The notes beneath the pieces were generated by a model that made no database searches, had not been told where the DNA came from, and saw only the letters and a program-made list of their open reading frames with translations. A stretch of DNA of 53,616 nt from Novosphingobium chloroacetimidivorans. GTDB lineage: Bacteria > Pseudomonadota > Alphaproteobacteria > Sphingomonadales > Sphingomonadaceae. Below are positions 42,943 through 50,582 of this stretch, piece after piece. The stretch spans positions 1 to 53,616 of the forward strand of contig NZ_JACHLR010000019.1 in NCBI RefSeq assembly GCF_014204535.1, read 5' to 3'. Position numbers and translations under genes: made by a program. Each line of letters begins with the position of its first letter. Position 1 is the stretch's first letter.

Positions 42943-44262
42943 TCACTGCGCCGTCATGTAGTCTCGCCAAGCGTGGAACATGTTGCGCATGCAGACTTCC
43001 GAGTTTCCATCGCCACCCTTGATGCTCGATCCCTGGGGGACATCCTGGCGCGCGCCACGGTGCAGCAGCACCCAATCGGTCTGCGGGCTCTCAAGTCCGG
43101 CATGGACCCGATAGTAAGACTCGAAGTCGTCCGCAGCGACGACGTTGGAAGGCGAGTTGCCGACGTTGCCGCCGGTCACCGCGCGGCGCACGAAGCTTTC
43201 CGGCGCGCCTTTGAGACAAAACACCCAGATTTCCAGCAGCGTCTTGTTGGCGGAGATGGGGCGGATGACGCGCATCTGCTGCAGCGATTGCTGCATGACC
43301 AATGTCGGGAACATCAGGACGCTGTGATAGCTTTCCTTCAGGATAGCCTCGGCCCGTTCCTTTCCGTGGAAAGCCTCCATCGATGCCTTGTATTGGTCCG
43401 CATCCGGGCCGGACGGCGGCGGCGCGAAGGCGACCATGTCGAAATGACCGCCAGGATGCGCGACAAGGTCCATTCGCGCCATTTGCTCGGGTTCGCCGGC
43501 CAACATGGCCGCCACGTCAAGCCCGCCGGGACGTCGCACCGCGGTACGAGCGATGGTCTTCTGCGCGGCCTTGGCCATCTGGTTGTGCACGAACGAGGTG
43601 TGCATCCCATCGCTCATGTTATCGAGAAAGATCTTCCAGTTGTTGTTCTGGACGGTGCGATAGCAGTCGCCGATTACTTCGACCTCGCCGGCGGGCGCGC
43701 GATCGACCAGGTTGTCGAGGCCGCGAAGCCCCTTGCCGGCCCATGTCTTGAAGTCCGGTCCGTCGGCCGCGAGCGATGCGAAGATGAAGCCACGATGGTT
43801 CTGGACACGCGGCAACTGCTTCAGGCCGTTGGCGGGGTCCTTCGGATCGAACGATGTTCCCTCGTAGCCCGACCGCGCCGGCACCGACCTGAGCGCTCCG
43901 TCACCATCGAAGCTCCAGCCGTGATACATGCAGACGAACGGGCGCGAATGGCCAGCCCGCTCGGGGCAGACAAGCGCACCCTTATGCGGGCAGCGATTTT
44001 CGAGAACGTAGATCTGGCCATCGGTATGGCGCGTCATGATGACCGGCTGGCGTCCGACCTGGGTCGTGAAATAATCGCCCGCTTGCGGGATCTGGCTCTC
44101 ATGACCGACGTAGATCCAGGAGCGACCGAAGATCAGGTCCATCTCCAGCTCGAATATCTCCGGGTCGACGTAGGCGCGGCGATGCACACGCTCCGCTTCG
44201 ACAAGGCTGGCGGGGTCCAGATCCGCACCCGATGCATCTCTCGCTGACGTAGCGACGGTCAT
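42943..44262 (-). CDS. Ring-hydroxylating dioxygenase, alpha subunit (benzoate dioxygenase type)
   Basis: A 439-residue alpha subunit. The Rieske ligands are Cys91, His93, Cys111 and His114 (CPHKGA ... CMYHGW). The iron ligands His221 and His226 are in DNMSDGMHTSFVH, with Asp218 and Asp214 nearby. The N-terminal YVDPEIFELEMDLIFGRSWIY-like opening suits the benzoate/toluate/anthranilate dioxygenase branch. It would form a cis-diol from an aromatic acid. The promoter and a TetR-type operator stand immediately before it (44286-44333). The reductase component normally beside such genes is absent. Confidence 0.9.
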   Translation of the reverse strand: MTVATSARDASGADLDPASLVEAERVHRRAYVDPEIFELEMDLIFGRSWIYVGHESQIPQAGDYFTTQVGRQPVIMTRHTDGQIYVLENRCPHKGALVCPERAGHSRPFVCMYHGWSFDGDGALRSVPARSGYEGTSFDPKDPANGLKQLPRVQNHRGFIFASLAADGPDFKTWAGKGLRGLDNLVDRAPAGEVEVIGDCYRTVQNNNWKIFLDNMSDGMHTSFVHNQMAKAAQKTIARTAVRRPGGLDVAAMLAGEPEQMARMDLVAHPGGHFDMVAFAPPPSGPDADQYKASMEAFHGKERAEAILKESYHSVLMFPTLVMQQSLQQMRVIRPISANKTLLEIWVFCLKGAPESFVRRAVTGGNVGNSPSNVVAADDFESYYRVHAGLESPQTDWVLLHRGARQDVPQGSSIKGGDGNSEVCMRNMFHAWRDYMTAQ

Positions 44263-44285
44263 GACAAACTCTCCCGAATCTTTAA

Positions 44286-44333
44286 TTCAAACGTTCGTTT
44301 TGACTTATGGTCGCGTGAAGGTGATCGTGTCAA
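44286..44333 (-). promoter_or_regulatory. Dioxygenase promoter with TetR-type operator
   Basis: On the minus strand TTGACA (44333-44328) and CATAAG (44309-44304) are 18 bases apart. The -10 box abuts an imperfect palindrome, TTCAAACGTTCGTTTTGA on the plus strand (44286-44303), which recurs with two changes at 45228-45245. Placement just after the -10 box suits repression. Confidence 0.65.
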
Positions 44334-44409
44334 GCGCCCTGAAGCCAGGAACCTATTTTACCGAAACCGCGCCGATGCCCGTCACAAGCGCCCGAATGCG
44401 TCAGCAGGC

Positions 44410-45105
44410 TCAATCGCGCAGCGCGTCGACCAGCTTGAGCGCACGGTCCCAGGACGCGCGGGCAGCGTCCGGGTCGTAATGCCCCCGATCCGTGGGCACC
44501 ATGTAGCCGTGCCCTGCGCCCGGGTGGATGATGAACTCGCTGCCGGTATCCTCGGCAACCTTCCTGACTGCAGCCAGCTCCTCTGGCGGCGCAAAGTCAT
44601 CCTTGTCACCGTAGTGCAAGGACACCGGGCAGGAGGGCTGATCGCCGGGCTTCATAGCCGAGGAAACGTTCGTACCGTGAAACGAAACACCAGCGCCGAT
44701 GCCAAGCCCGTCGCACGCAGCGCGCCAGGCGAATGGGCCGCCGAAGCAAAAGCCGAGCAAGGCAACCTTGCCATTGCAGCCGGGCTGGCTGCGTGCAGCT
44801 TCGATCGCGAAGCGAAGGTCGCCCATCCCCTGAGCAAAGTCGTAACGCATCACGCGCTTCACGGCACGTTCCATATCCTGCGGCAGCGCCATCGCGTCAG
44901 GATCCTCGTCACGCCAGAACATGTTCGGCGCCACTGCGACGTAGCCGCGCTCGGCCAAATCATCGCACATGCCCTTCATATTATCATCGATCCCGAATAT
45001 CGTCGAGATCAGCAGCACAGCCGGAGCCGTGTCCCCGGCGGGCGAGGCAACATACGCGCCCATGGCTCCGGAATTCGTGGCGATCTGAATCATAGTGGAA
45101 GTCAA
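44410..45105 (-). CDS. Dienelactone hydrolase family protein
   Basis: A 231-residue hydrolase with a Cys nucleophile, the mark of the dienelactone hydrolase family: Cys120 in GFCFGG, Asp167-170 in YGDKDDF and His199 in GAGHGYM. Family members turn dienelactones into maleylacetate, the substrate of the reductase encoded at 14562. It precedes the dioxygenase alpha gene by 147 bases on the same strand and diverges from the TetR 2 gene, with a shared operator at 45228-45245. Activity on other esters or lactones is possible. Confidence 0.88.
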   Translation of the reverse strand: MTSTMIQIATNSGAMGAYVASPAGDTAPAVLLISTIFGIDDNMKGMCDDLAERGYVAVAPNMFWRDEDPDAMALPQDMERAVKRVMRYDFAQGMGDLRFAIEAARSQPGCNGKVALLGFCFGGPFAWRAACDGLGIGAGVSFHGTNVSSAMKPGDQPSCPVSLHYGDKDDFAPPEELAAVRKVAEDTGSEFIIHPGAGHGYMVPTDRGHYDPDAARASWDRALKLVDALRD

Positions 45106-45227
45106 TTTACGCTCCTGTCCCGGTATCTGGCATTGTGGCCTTTCGACGGTATTCCGGGGGATCAGCGCCTAACCGGCTCTACGGCCGCCCTCAGCGATGC
45201 TCGCCCGCCCGACTGGTCATGCTCATT

Positions 45228-45271
45228 TTCAAACGTTCGATTGAAGTGTCATCAGCGTGCATGCTTGTCAA
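45228..45271. promoter_or_regulatory. TetR-type operator between dienelactone hydrolase and TetR 2
   Basis: TTCAAACGTTCGATTGAA (45228-45245) is an imperfect palindrome (14 of 18 positions symmetric), almost the same as the one before the dioxygenase alpha gene. A minus-strand TTGACA lies at 45271-45266, about 20 bases from the operator, like the layout at 44286-44333. It probably controls both divergent genes. Confidence 0.65.
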
Positions 45272-45316
45272 GGCGCGTCGACGCGGTTAGTCGGCAAAAG
45301 GGCAGGAAAGCATACG

Positions 45317-46090
45317 ATGAGTAGAAAGCGCAATCTGGAAGGGGACGCCAAAAGCCGTATCCTCGAGATATCCGCCCGTTTGTTCGCGGAACACGGGTTC
45401 AACGCGATATCAGTTCGCGACATCACCAGTGAGGCTGGTGTAAATATCGGGGCGGTAAACTACTATTTCCAATCAAAAGAGCAGCTGTTTCACGAGATTT
45501 TCGAAACGCTGCTTCGCCCGTTGCAACGCGAGCGGATAGCACTTCTCGATCAGATCGAAGCTGAAGCGGTCGACGCATCTCCCGATCCGGAGCGAATACT
45601 GCGGGCACTCATAGAGCCGACCATACGCAGCTCTGTCGGCAAGGACGCACTGTCGCCCTATCTTCCGCGGCTGATGTTCCAGACTTACGCCGTCGCCCGC
45701 CAGTCCATTGGCGATGACGTCGCGGTTGAGAACGACGCGGTGGCAACACGCTTCATAAAAGCGCTCGCTCGCGCAATCCCGCATGTCTCGTATGAAGATA
45801 TCTGCTGGCGGTATTACATGGTCCTTGGCGGCTTCCTTCTCGTTTGCACGGACGCACAAGGTGCCCAGCGTCTGGAACGCCTTTCGGACGGACGTTGCGA
45901 CACCAACGATGGCCCTCGTATCATCGAGCAGATGATCGCCTTCTTCCTCAGCGGCATCACAGGCCCGGCACCGTCCAAGCCGCGTCGGCGCGCCGCCAAA
46001 GCACTTCCGGTAAACGTGCCGTCGGCAGACCCCGCACCCACCCCGCCAGCCCGCCGTCGGCGATCTAACCCTGACCCGTCGCCGCAATAG
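45317..46090 (+). CDS. TetR/AcrR family transcriptional regulator 2
   Basis: A 257-residue TetR protein. The DNA-binding domain (about 10-58) reads ILEISARLFAEHGFNAISVR, then DITSEAGVNIGAVNYYFQSK. The C-terminal half resembles the CecR/YbiH (TetR_C) type and ends in a basic, proline-rich tail of about 35 residues. ATG 45317 is chosen for the AGGAAAG ribosome site. It diverges from the dienelactone hydrolase; two matching palindromes make it the likely repressor of the dioxygenase operon. Its 3' end overlaps the LysR 2 gene tail by 26 bases. Confidence 0.87.
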   Translation: MSRKRNLEGDAKSRILEISARLFAEHGFNAISVRDITSEAGVNIGAVNYYFQSKEQLFHEIFETLLRPLQRERIALLDQIEAEAVDASPDPERILRALIEPTIRSSVGKDALSPYLPRLMFQTYAVARQSIGDDVAVENDAVATRFIKALARAIPHVSYEDICWRYYMVLGGFLLVCTDAQGAQRLERLSDGRCDTNDGPRIIEQMIAFFLSGITGPAPSKPRRRAAKALPVNVPSADPAPTPPARRRRSNPDPSPQ

Positions 46091-47003
46091 CGAGAAATTC
46101 CCGCTCGATAGCTTGCGTCGTTTCCCGAACGCTCTCGATGAATTGCGTGGCCATCGGAGACAGGCTGAGATCGGCACGGTGGCGCACGCCGATCGACCGA
46201 ACTGGCGCATCGGCCAGCCGAACGATCTTGAACGGCGGCGTTCGATCGATGAACTGCGCAGGTGTAACGAAACATAGGCGACCGGTGCGAGTGACCAGTT
46301 GCTCCTGCAGCACAAGGCTATTCATGTGGAATGCGTTGGCCGGCAGCCTCTGGTCCGCTGTCCGGAACAGGGCTTCGACGATACGATAGAAGCTGCTGCC
46401 CTTGATGGGCAATATCCAGGGCTCATCCGACAATTCGCTGACATGAAGCTCGTCGCGCTCGCTGAGGCGATGACCATGGGGAACGGCAAGCAGCAGCGGT
46501 TCCTGAGCCACCGTGTTCTGCACGATCCGGTCGCTCGCTGGACGAAGGGAATCGATCGGACCGACCAACAGCTCGATCTCGCCTTTGTCGAGCGCTTCGA
46601 GCAGGAGATCGTCGAGACCATCCCTGATGATGATAGACGCGTTCGGACAGGCCTTCCCCAAAAAGCTCAACGCGCGGGGCAGAAGACCAAACAGCATGCT
46701 CGGCGTCGTGCCAATCACGAGCGGACCGACCAGATTGTGGGCGCTTGCGCGGATTTCCTCCTGAGCATGTCGCATTGCCCAATCGATGTTGGTGGCACTG
46801 CGCGCCGCGATGAGCCCCGCCGCGGTTGGCGTGCTCCCCTGCTTCCCCCGTTCGAACAACCGTGCACCCAACGAACGCTCGAGTTGGGCGATCGCCTTTG
46901 ATATCGCTGGCTGCGACACTGACAGGGCTTCCGCCGCGCGATTGAACGTCCCATGCTCGATCACCGCAAGGAGAACACGAAAGTGGCGTGGTTCGATCAG
47001 CAT
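46065..47003 (-). CDS. LysR family transcriptional regulator 2
   Basis: A 312-residue LysR protein. The helix-turn-helix is in the first 65 residues (HFRVLLAVIEHGTFNRAAEA, then LSVSQPAISKAIAQLERSLG), followed by the effector-binding domain, of the GbpR/CbsR-like branch that regulates sugar acid and aromatic genes. It diverges from the operon starting at 47198 over a gap with two palindromes (47109-47160), so it most likely activates that operon. It ends inside the 3' end of TetR 2 on the other strand. Confidence 0.87.
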   Translation of the reverse strand: MLIEPRHFRVLLAVIEHGTFNRAAEALSVSQPAISKAIAQLERSLGARLFERGKQGSTPTAAGLIAARSATNIDWAMRHAQEEIRASAHNLVGPLVIGTTPSMLFGLLPRALSFLGKACPNASIIIRDGLDDLLLEALDKGEIELLVGPIDSLRPASDRIVQNTVAQEPLLLAVPHGHRLSERDELHVSELSDEPWILPIKGSSFYRIVEALFRTADQRLPANAFHMNSLVLQEQLVTRTGRLCFVTPAQFIDRTPPFKIVRLADAPVRSIGVRHRADLSLSPMATQFIESVRETTQAIEREFLAIAATGQG

Positions 47004-47108
47004 TCTGCATCCTTTCGCGCTGCCGGTGTCAGCTGTAGCCGCGACCTGGCGATATAACCAAAGGTTACTGCCATGCGAGCTTTAAGAACTAGACACGATA
47101 TCAGACTT

Positions 47109-47160
47109 GCAGTGTAGTCACTGCATCCTGGACAGGGAGAGCCGGCCGAGGCTGTCCAGG
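47109..47160. promoter_or_regulatory. Two inverted repeats in the LysR 2 promoter gap
   Basis: TGCAGTG-TAGT-CACTGCA (47108-47125) is a perfect 7-base-arm repeat, and CCTGGACAG (47127-47135) pairs with CTGTCCAGG (47152-47160), a perfect 9-base repeat with a 16-base spacer. The first resembles a LysR recognition site (T-N11-A type); the second may be the activation site or an RNA hairpin in the leader. Confidence 0.5.
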
Positions 47161-47197
47161 ACCTGACTGTCGTGCACGGGTAAAATCGCTCGAGGAG

Positions 47198-47626
47198 ATG
47201 ATCGTGAACTACGCTGAGGCCCGTGCGATCATCGCCGGCGCACTGGAGCACGGACGTTCTCGCGACGCGCAGCCGCTAGCCGTTGCAGTCCTGGATGCCG
47301 GCGGTCATCTGGTTGCATCTGGACGAGAAGATGGCGCATCGCCTTTCCGCCATGACATAGCGCGAGCAAAGGCTTCGGGCGCGATCGGCATGGGGATGGA
47401 CTCTCGTGTCCTGGCTGAACGCGCAAAAGGCAATCCAGGTTTTTTCCAGAGCGTTGCGGTCACTGTAAGCGGAGCAATGGCCTTCTCGCCAGGCGGGGTC
47501 CTTGTGAGGTCGGGCGCCACGATCATCGGCGCGGTCGGGATCAGCGGCGATACGGGCGATTGCGACGAGGCATGCGCGTTCGCTGGAATAGGCGCGGCAG
47601 GGCTGGACAGGGAGAACGTGGCATGA
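47198..47626 (+). CDS. GlcG/HbpS-family haem-degrading-like small protein
   Basis: A 142-residue protein of the GlcG/HbpS (DUF336) family: it shows PLAVAVLDAGGHLVASGRED, FFQSVAVTVSGAMAFSPGGV and GATIIGAVGISGDTGDCDE. The family function is poorly defined; members often stand beside oxidases, dioxygenases or diol utilisation genes. GAGGAG directly before the ATG suggests that GTG 47204, six bases later, may be the real start. Its TGA overlaps the next gene (ATGA), so it is coupled to the extradiol-type dioxygenase and may serve it. It opens the operon that runs to 53425. Confidence 0.82.
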   Translation: MIVNYAEARAIIAGALEHGRSRDAQPLAVAVLDAGGHLVASGREDGASPFRHDIARAKASGAIGMGMDSRVLAERAKGNPGFFQSVAVTVSGAMAFSPGGVLVRSGATIIGAVGISGDTGDCDEACAFAGIGAAGLDRENVA

Positions 47627-48513
47627 AGTTACGCAGCGTTGAGCTTGGGCTGCCCGATCCGGAAGCAGCGACAGAGTTCATGGTCGACATCTGGGGCGCG
47701 GCGCTCGCCGAGCGACGCGGCGACACCTTTTATCTGCGCGGCTCAGGCAGCTTCCCCTACCTTCTCTCTCTGGAGAAGGCGGACGGTGAGTTTGTCCGCT
47801 CCACGACGTTCGTCTGCGATGAGGCGGAGCTTGTCACCGTGCGTAAGCGGTCGACGGCTGCAGTGCGCCCGGTACGCGACGTCGTATCGAGCGATCCCGG
47901 CGGCGGACGCGGCGTAATCGTCGAACTGCCCGAAGGCGAACTATGGCGCTTCCTGGTGGATGCCACCGAAGTCGCTCCCATCGAAGGGCGCGATCTGCCG
48001 GTGAAGCTCACCCATGTCGTCTTCAATTCGATCGACGCGGAAGCCTCCGGCCATGCCGTGGAAGATCTGCTGAACTTTCGCGTGTCCGATCGCACCAAGG
48101 GCATGGTCTTCGTGCGATGCAACGACAGTCACCATTCCGTCGCGTTCGCCCGCGCGGGATTCGCCTCGCTCAATCACATCGCTTTCGAAATGAAGGACAT
48201 TGATGCGGTCATGCGCGGGATCGGCCGCATGAGGGACGCTGGGCAGCCTCCCGCCTGGGGCCCGGGACGCCACGGCCCCGGCGCGAACGTCTACGCCTAT
48301 TACGTCTCCCCTTTCGGACCCGTCATCGAGTTTTCGACCGCGGTGGACAAGGTGGCCGACGACCACAAGGTCGGTGCGCCATCGGACTGGACGTGGCCGT
48401 CCAACCGCATCGATCAATGGGGCGTTTCGGACAAGGATTTCGACAGCCTGCGCGCCGCCGAGGAGCGCTTCCGTTTCCTGCGCGACGAAGTGGCGGACCC
48501 GGTCCAGACGTAA
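47623..48513 (+). CDS. Two-domain extradiol-type dioxygenase (VOC superfamily)
   Basis: A 296-residue protein with two vicinal-oxygen-chelate domains, an N-terminal non-catalytic one (about 1-115) and a C-terminal one (about 125-270). The metal ligands His131 (LTHVVF), His185 (LNHIAF) and Glu236 (VIEFST) have the order and spacing of type I extradiol dioxygenases such as BphC. It would open a catechol next to the hydroxyl pair. The start ATG overlaps the preceding stop. An FAH-family hydrolase gene follows, which fits a meta-cleavage product hydrolase or isomerase. Catalytic residues beyond the ligands were not verified. Confidence 0.85.
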   Translation: MKLRSVELGLPDPEAATEFMVDIWGAALAERRGDTFYLRGSGSFPYLLSLEKADGEFVRSTTFVCDEAELVTVRKRSTAAVRPVRDVVSSDPGGGRGVIVELPEGELWRFLVDATEVAPIEGRDLPVKLTHVVFNSIDAEASGHAVEDLLNFRVSDRTKGMVFVRCNDSHHSVAFARAGFASLNHIAFEMKDIDAVMRGIGRMRDAGQPPAWGPGRHGPGANVYAYYVSPFGPVIEFSTAVDKVADDHKVGAPSDWTWPSNRIDQWGVSDKDFDSLRAAEERFRFLRDEVADPVQT

Positions 48514-48565
48514 CGCGGGGACTAGCGACTTCGTCATCAAAACAGCGGTTTGGGAAGAGTGAAGA

Positions 48566-49402
48566 ATGGCACGTTACATGAGTTTTCGCAGGCCGGATGG
48601 TACCGCGAGCTTCGGACGAGTGGAAGGCGAGCTTGTCGTCGATCTCGGCCGCGCGGATAAGGCCGACAATCTGGCCGATTGTCTGGACGGTGATCTGACC
48701 GCTCTGCCGGCCATCGCGTCGTATCCCATCGTTTCGGTGGAACTGCTCCCGGTGATTCCCAATCCGGGCAAGATCCTGTGCATCGGGCTGAACTACGCGA
48801 CCCATGTCGCTGAAACCGGGCGCGAGCAAAAGGAATATCCGGCGGTCTTCACGCGATGGGCGGACACGCTGGTCGCGGCGGGGCAACCACTGGTGCGTCC
48901 CCGCGAAAGCACGAAGTTCGACTATGAAGGAGAGCTTGCCCTGGTGATCGGCAAGCCCGGACGGCGGATTTCCCGCGATGACGCCATGGCGCACATCGCA
49001 GGCTATGCGGTCTTCAACGACGGGTCCGTTCGCGATTGGCAGCAGCACAACATCCAGTTCACGCCCGGCAAGAACTTCCCCGACACGGGCGGGTTCGGTC
49101 CGGAACTGGTCACGCCCGACGAGGTGGACGACGTTACGGCGCTGCGGGTGCAGACGCGCCTCAACGGGCAACTCGTCCAGGACCAGCCAATCAGCGACCT
49201 GATCTGGGATATTCCGTTCCTGGTCTCTTACTGTTCCACCTTCACGCATCTGGACCCAGGCGACGTGATCCTGACCGGCACGCCCGGCGGTGTGGGCGCA
49301 AAGCGCAAGCCTCCGCTTTTCATGAAGGAAGGGGACACCGTGGTGGTGACCATCGACACGATCGGCAGCCTTACCAACCCGATCGTGGACGAACCGGCCT
49401 GA
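48566..49402 (+). CDS. Fumarylacetoacetate hydrolase (FAH) family protein
   Basis: A 278-residue protein with the C-terminal FAH fold (about 68-275) and a short N-terminal domain. CIGLNYATHVAE opens the fold; metal ligands are likely Glu121 and Glu123 (DYEGELALVIGK) and Asp152 (VFNDGSVRD); LTGTPGGVG is the usual loop near the end. Family members hydrolyse C-C bonds of ring-cleavage products or act as isomerases or decarboxylases in meta pathways. It follows the extradiol-type dioxygenase by 52 bases and precedes the alcohol dehydrogenase. The exact reaction is open. Confidence 0.87.
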   Translation: MARYMSFRRPDGTASFGRVEGELVVDLGRADKADNLADCLDGDLTALPAIASYPIVSVELLPVIPNPGKILCIGLNYATHVAETGREQKEYPAVFTRWADTLVAAGQPLVRPRESTKFDYEGELALVIGKPGRRISRDDAMAHIAGYAVFNDGSVRDWQQHNIQFTPGKNFPDTGGFGPELVTPDEVDDVTALRVQTRLNGQLVQDQPISDLIWDIPFLVSYCSTFTHLDPGDVILTGTPGGVGAKRKPPLFMKEGDTVVVTIDTIGSLTNPIVDEPA

Positions 49403-49447
49403 CACCGTGACGAACCCGGCGAGCACGCCCCACCAGAGAAGATCCCA

Positions 49448-50542
49448 ATGGAAATAACTGCCGCGGTCTCACGCGAAGATCAGCCCTCACCTCGCCTCGA
49501 AACGGTGGAACTCGGCGGACCGCGCGCGGGCGAAATATTGGTCAGGGTCGTCGCGACGGGGATCTGCCATTCGGACCTGATGTTTCATGGCCAGTTCGGC
49601 GCGATGTTCGCGCCCAAGCCAATCGTTCTTGGCCATGAAGGGTCCGGCATCGTCGAGGCCGTCGGCATCGGTGTCACGGCACTCGAGCCAGGCGATCACG
49701 TTGTCCTAAGCGGAAACTCCTGCGGCCACTGCCCGAACTGCCATTCAGGCCGCACGGTCTATTGCGATCATATGGTCAAGCTGTGCTGGAGCGGCGGTCG
49801 GGCCGATGGGACGTCCCCGATCAGCCAATGCGGCCATCAGGTATCGGGCGTGTTCTTTGGCCAATCTTCGTTTGCCACACACGTGATCGCGCCGGAGCGA
49901 TCGGCAGTCAAAGTGCCGCGGGACGTGCCGCTGCACCTGCTCGGTCCGCTAGGTTGCGCCATGGTGACCGGCGCGGGATCCGTCCTGGAGGCGCTAAGCG
50001 TCCGCCCGGGCCAGTCGATCGCGATATTCGGCACCGGCTCCGTCGGGCTGGCTGCCGTGATGGCGGCGAAGATCGCGGGCGCATCGCGGATCGTCGCTGT
50101 CGATGTGAACAAAGAGAGGCTGGAACTGGCGAAATCGCTGGGCGCCAGCGACGTCATCCATTCGGATGCGGAAACCGGTGGTGCCCTGAGGCAGCTGGAG
50201 CCGCGCGGTTTCGACTTCAGCTTCATAACGGCATCGGCGCCGCAGGTCTTCGACGCAGCCACTGCCTGCCTGGGCGTAGGAGGCACGGCGGGCTATGTCA
50301 TCTTCCCGCGAGAGCCATGGGTGCCGAACCTCGAGCGATTGATGACGGGCGGTTGCAAGCTGCAGGGGATCATCGGCGGCTTTGCCAATCCCCAGACGGG
50401 CATCCCGCTGCTCATCGATTACTGGCGCAAGGGGATGTTCCCCTTCGAGCGACTCATCACCGAATATCGTTTCGACCAGATCGATCAGGCCTGGGAGCAA
50501 TATCGCAGCGGACAGGTCATCAAGCCCGTGCTGCGAATGTAG
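49448..50542 (+). CDS. Zinc-dependent aryl-alcohol-type dehydrogenase
   Basis: A 364-residue medium-chain dehydrogenase. Catalytic zinc ligands Cys40 (TGICHSD), His63 and Glu64 (GHEGSG) are present, and the structural zinc Cys92, Cys95, Cys98 and Cys106 (SCGHCPNCHSGRTVYC). The cofactor domain has GTGSVGLAAVMAA with an Asp after strand 2 (VAVDVNKE), so NAD is favoured. The N terminus and length fit the benzyl-alcohol/aryl-alcohol dehydrogenase branch (XylB, AreB). It would interconvert an aromatic alcohol and aldehyde, in line with a route ending in the aldehyde dehydrogenase at 29666. Confidence 0.9.
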   Translation: MEITAAVSREDQPSPRLETVELGGPRAGEILVRVVATGICHSDLMFHGQFGAMFAPKPIVLGHEGSGIVEAVGIGVTALEPGDHVVLSGNSCGHCPNCHSGRTVYCDHMVKLCWSGGRADGTSPISQCGHQVSGVFFGQSSFATHVIAPERSAVKVPRDVPLHLLGPLGCAMVTGAGSVLEALSVRPGQSIAIFGTGSVGLAAVMAAKIAGASRIVAVDVNKERLELAKSLGASDVIHSDAETGGALRQLEPRGFDFSFITASAPQVFDAATACLGVGGTAGYVIFPREPWVPNLERLMTGGCKLQGIIGGFANPQTGIPLLIDYWRKGMFPFERLITEYRFDQIDQAWEQYRSGQVIKPVLRM

Positions 50543-50582
50543 AAAAGCGTCCCTTCGACCCGAGGACGAGAGGAGAGAGCGC

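Noticed and set aside
42973..44247. 424-codon plus-strand frame opposite the dioxygenase alpha subunit
   Set aside because: It mirrors the real gene in GC-rich DNA, has no family resemblance, and the minus-strand product has all Rieske and iron ligands.
31870..47100. Recurring (T)AAGAACTAG-like decamers near 31881, 38970 and 47084
   Set aside because: Ten-base matches among several kilobases of intergenic DNA are expected by chance, and the copies have no common symmetry or position relative to genes.
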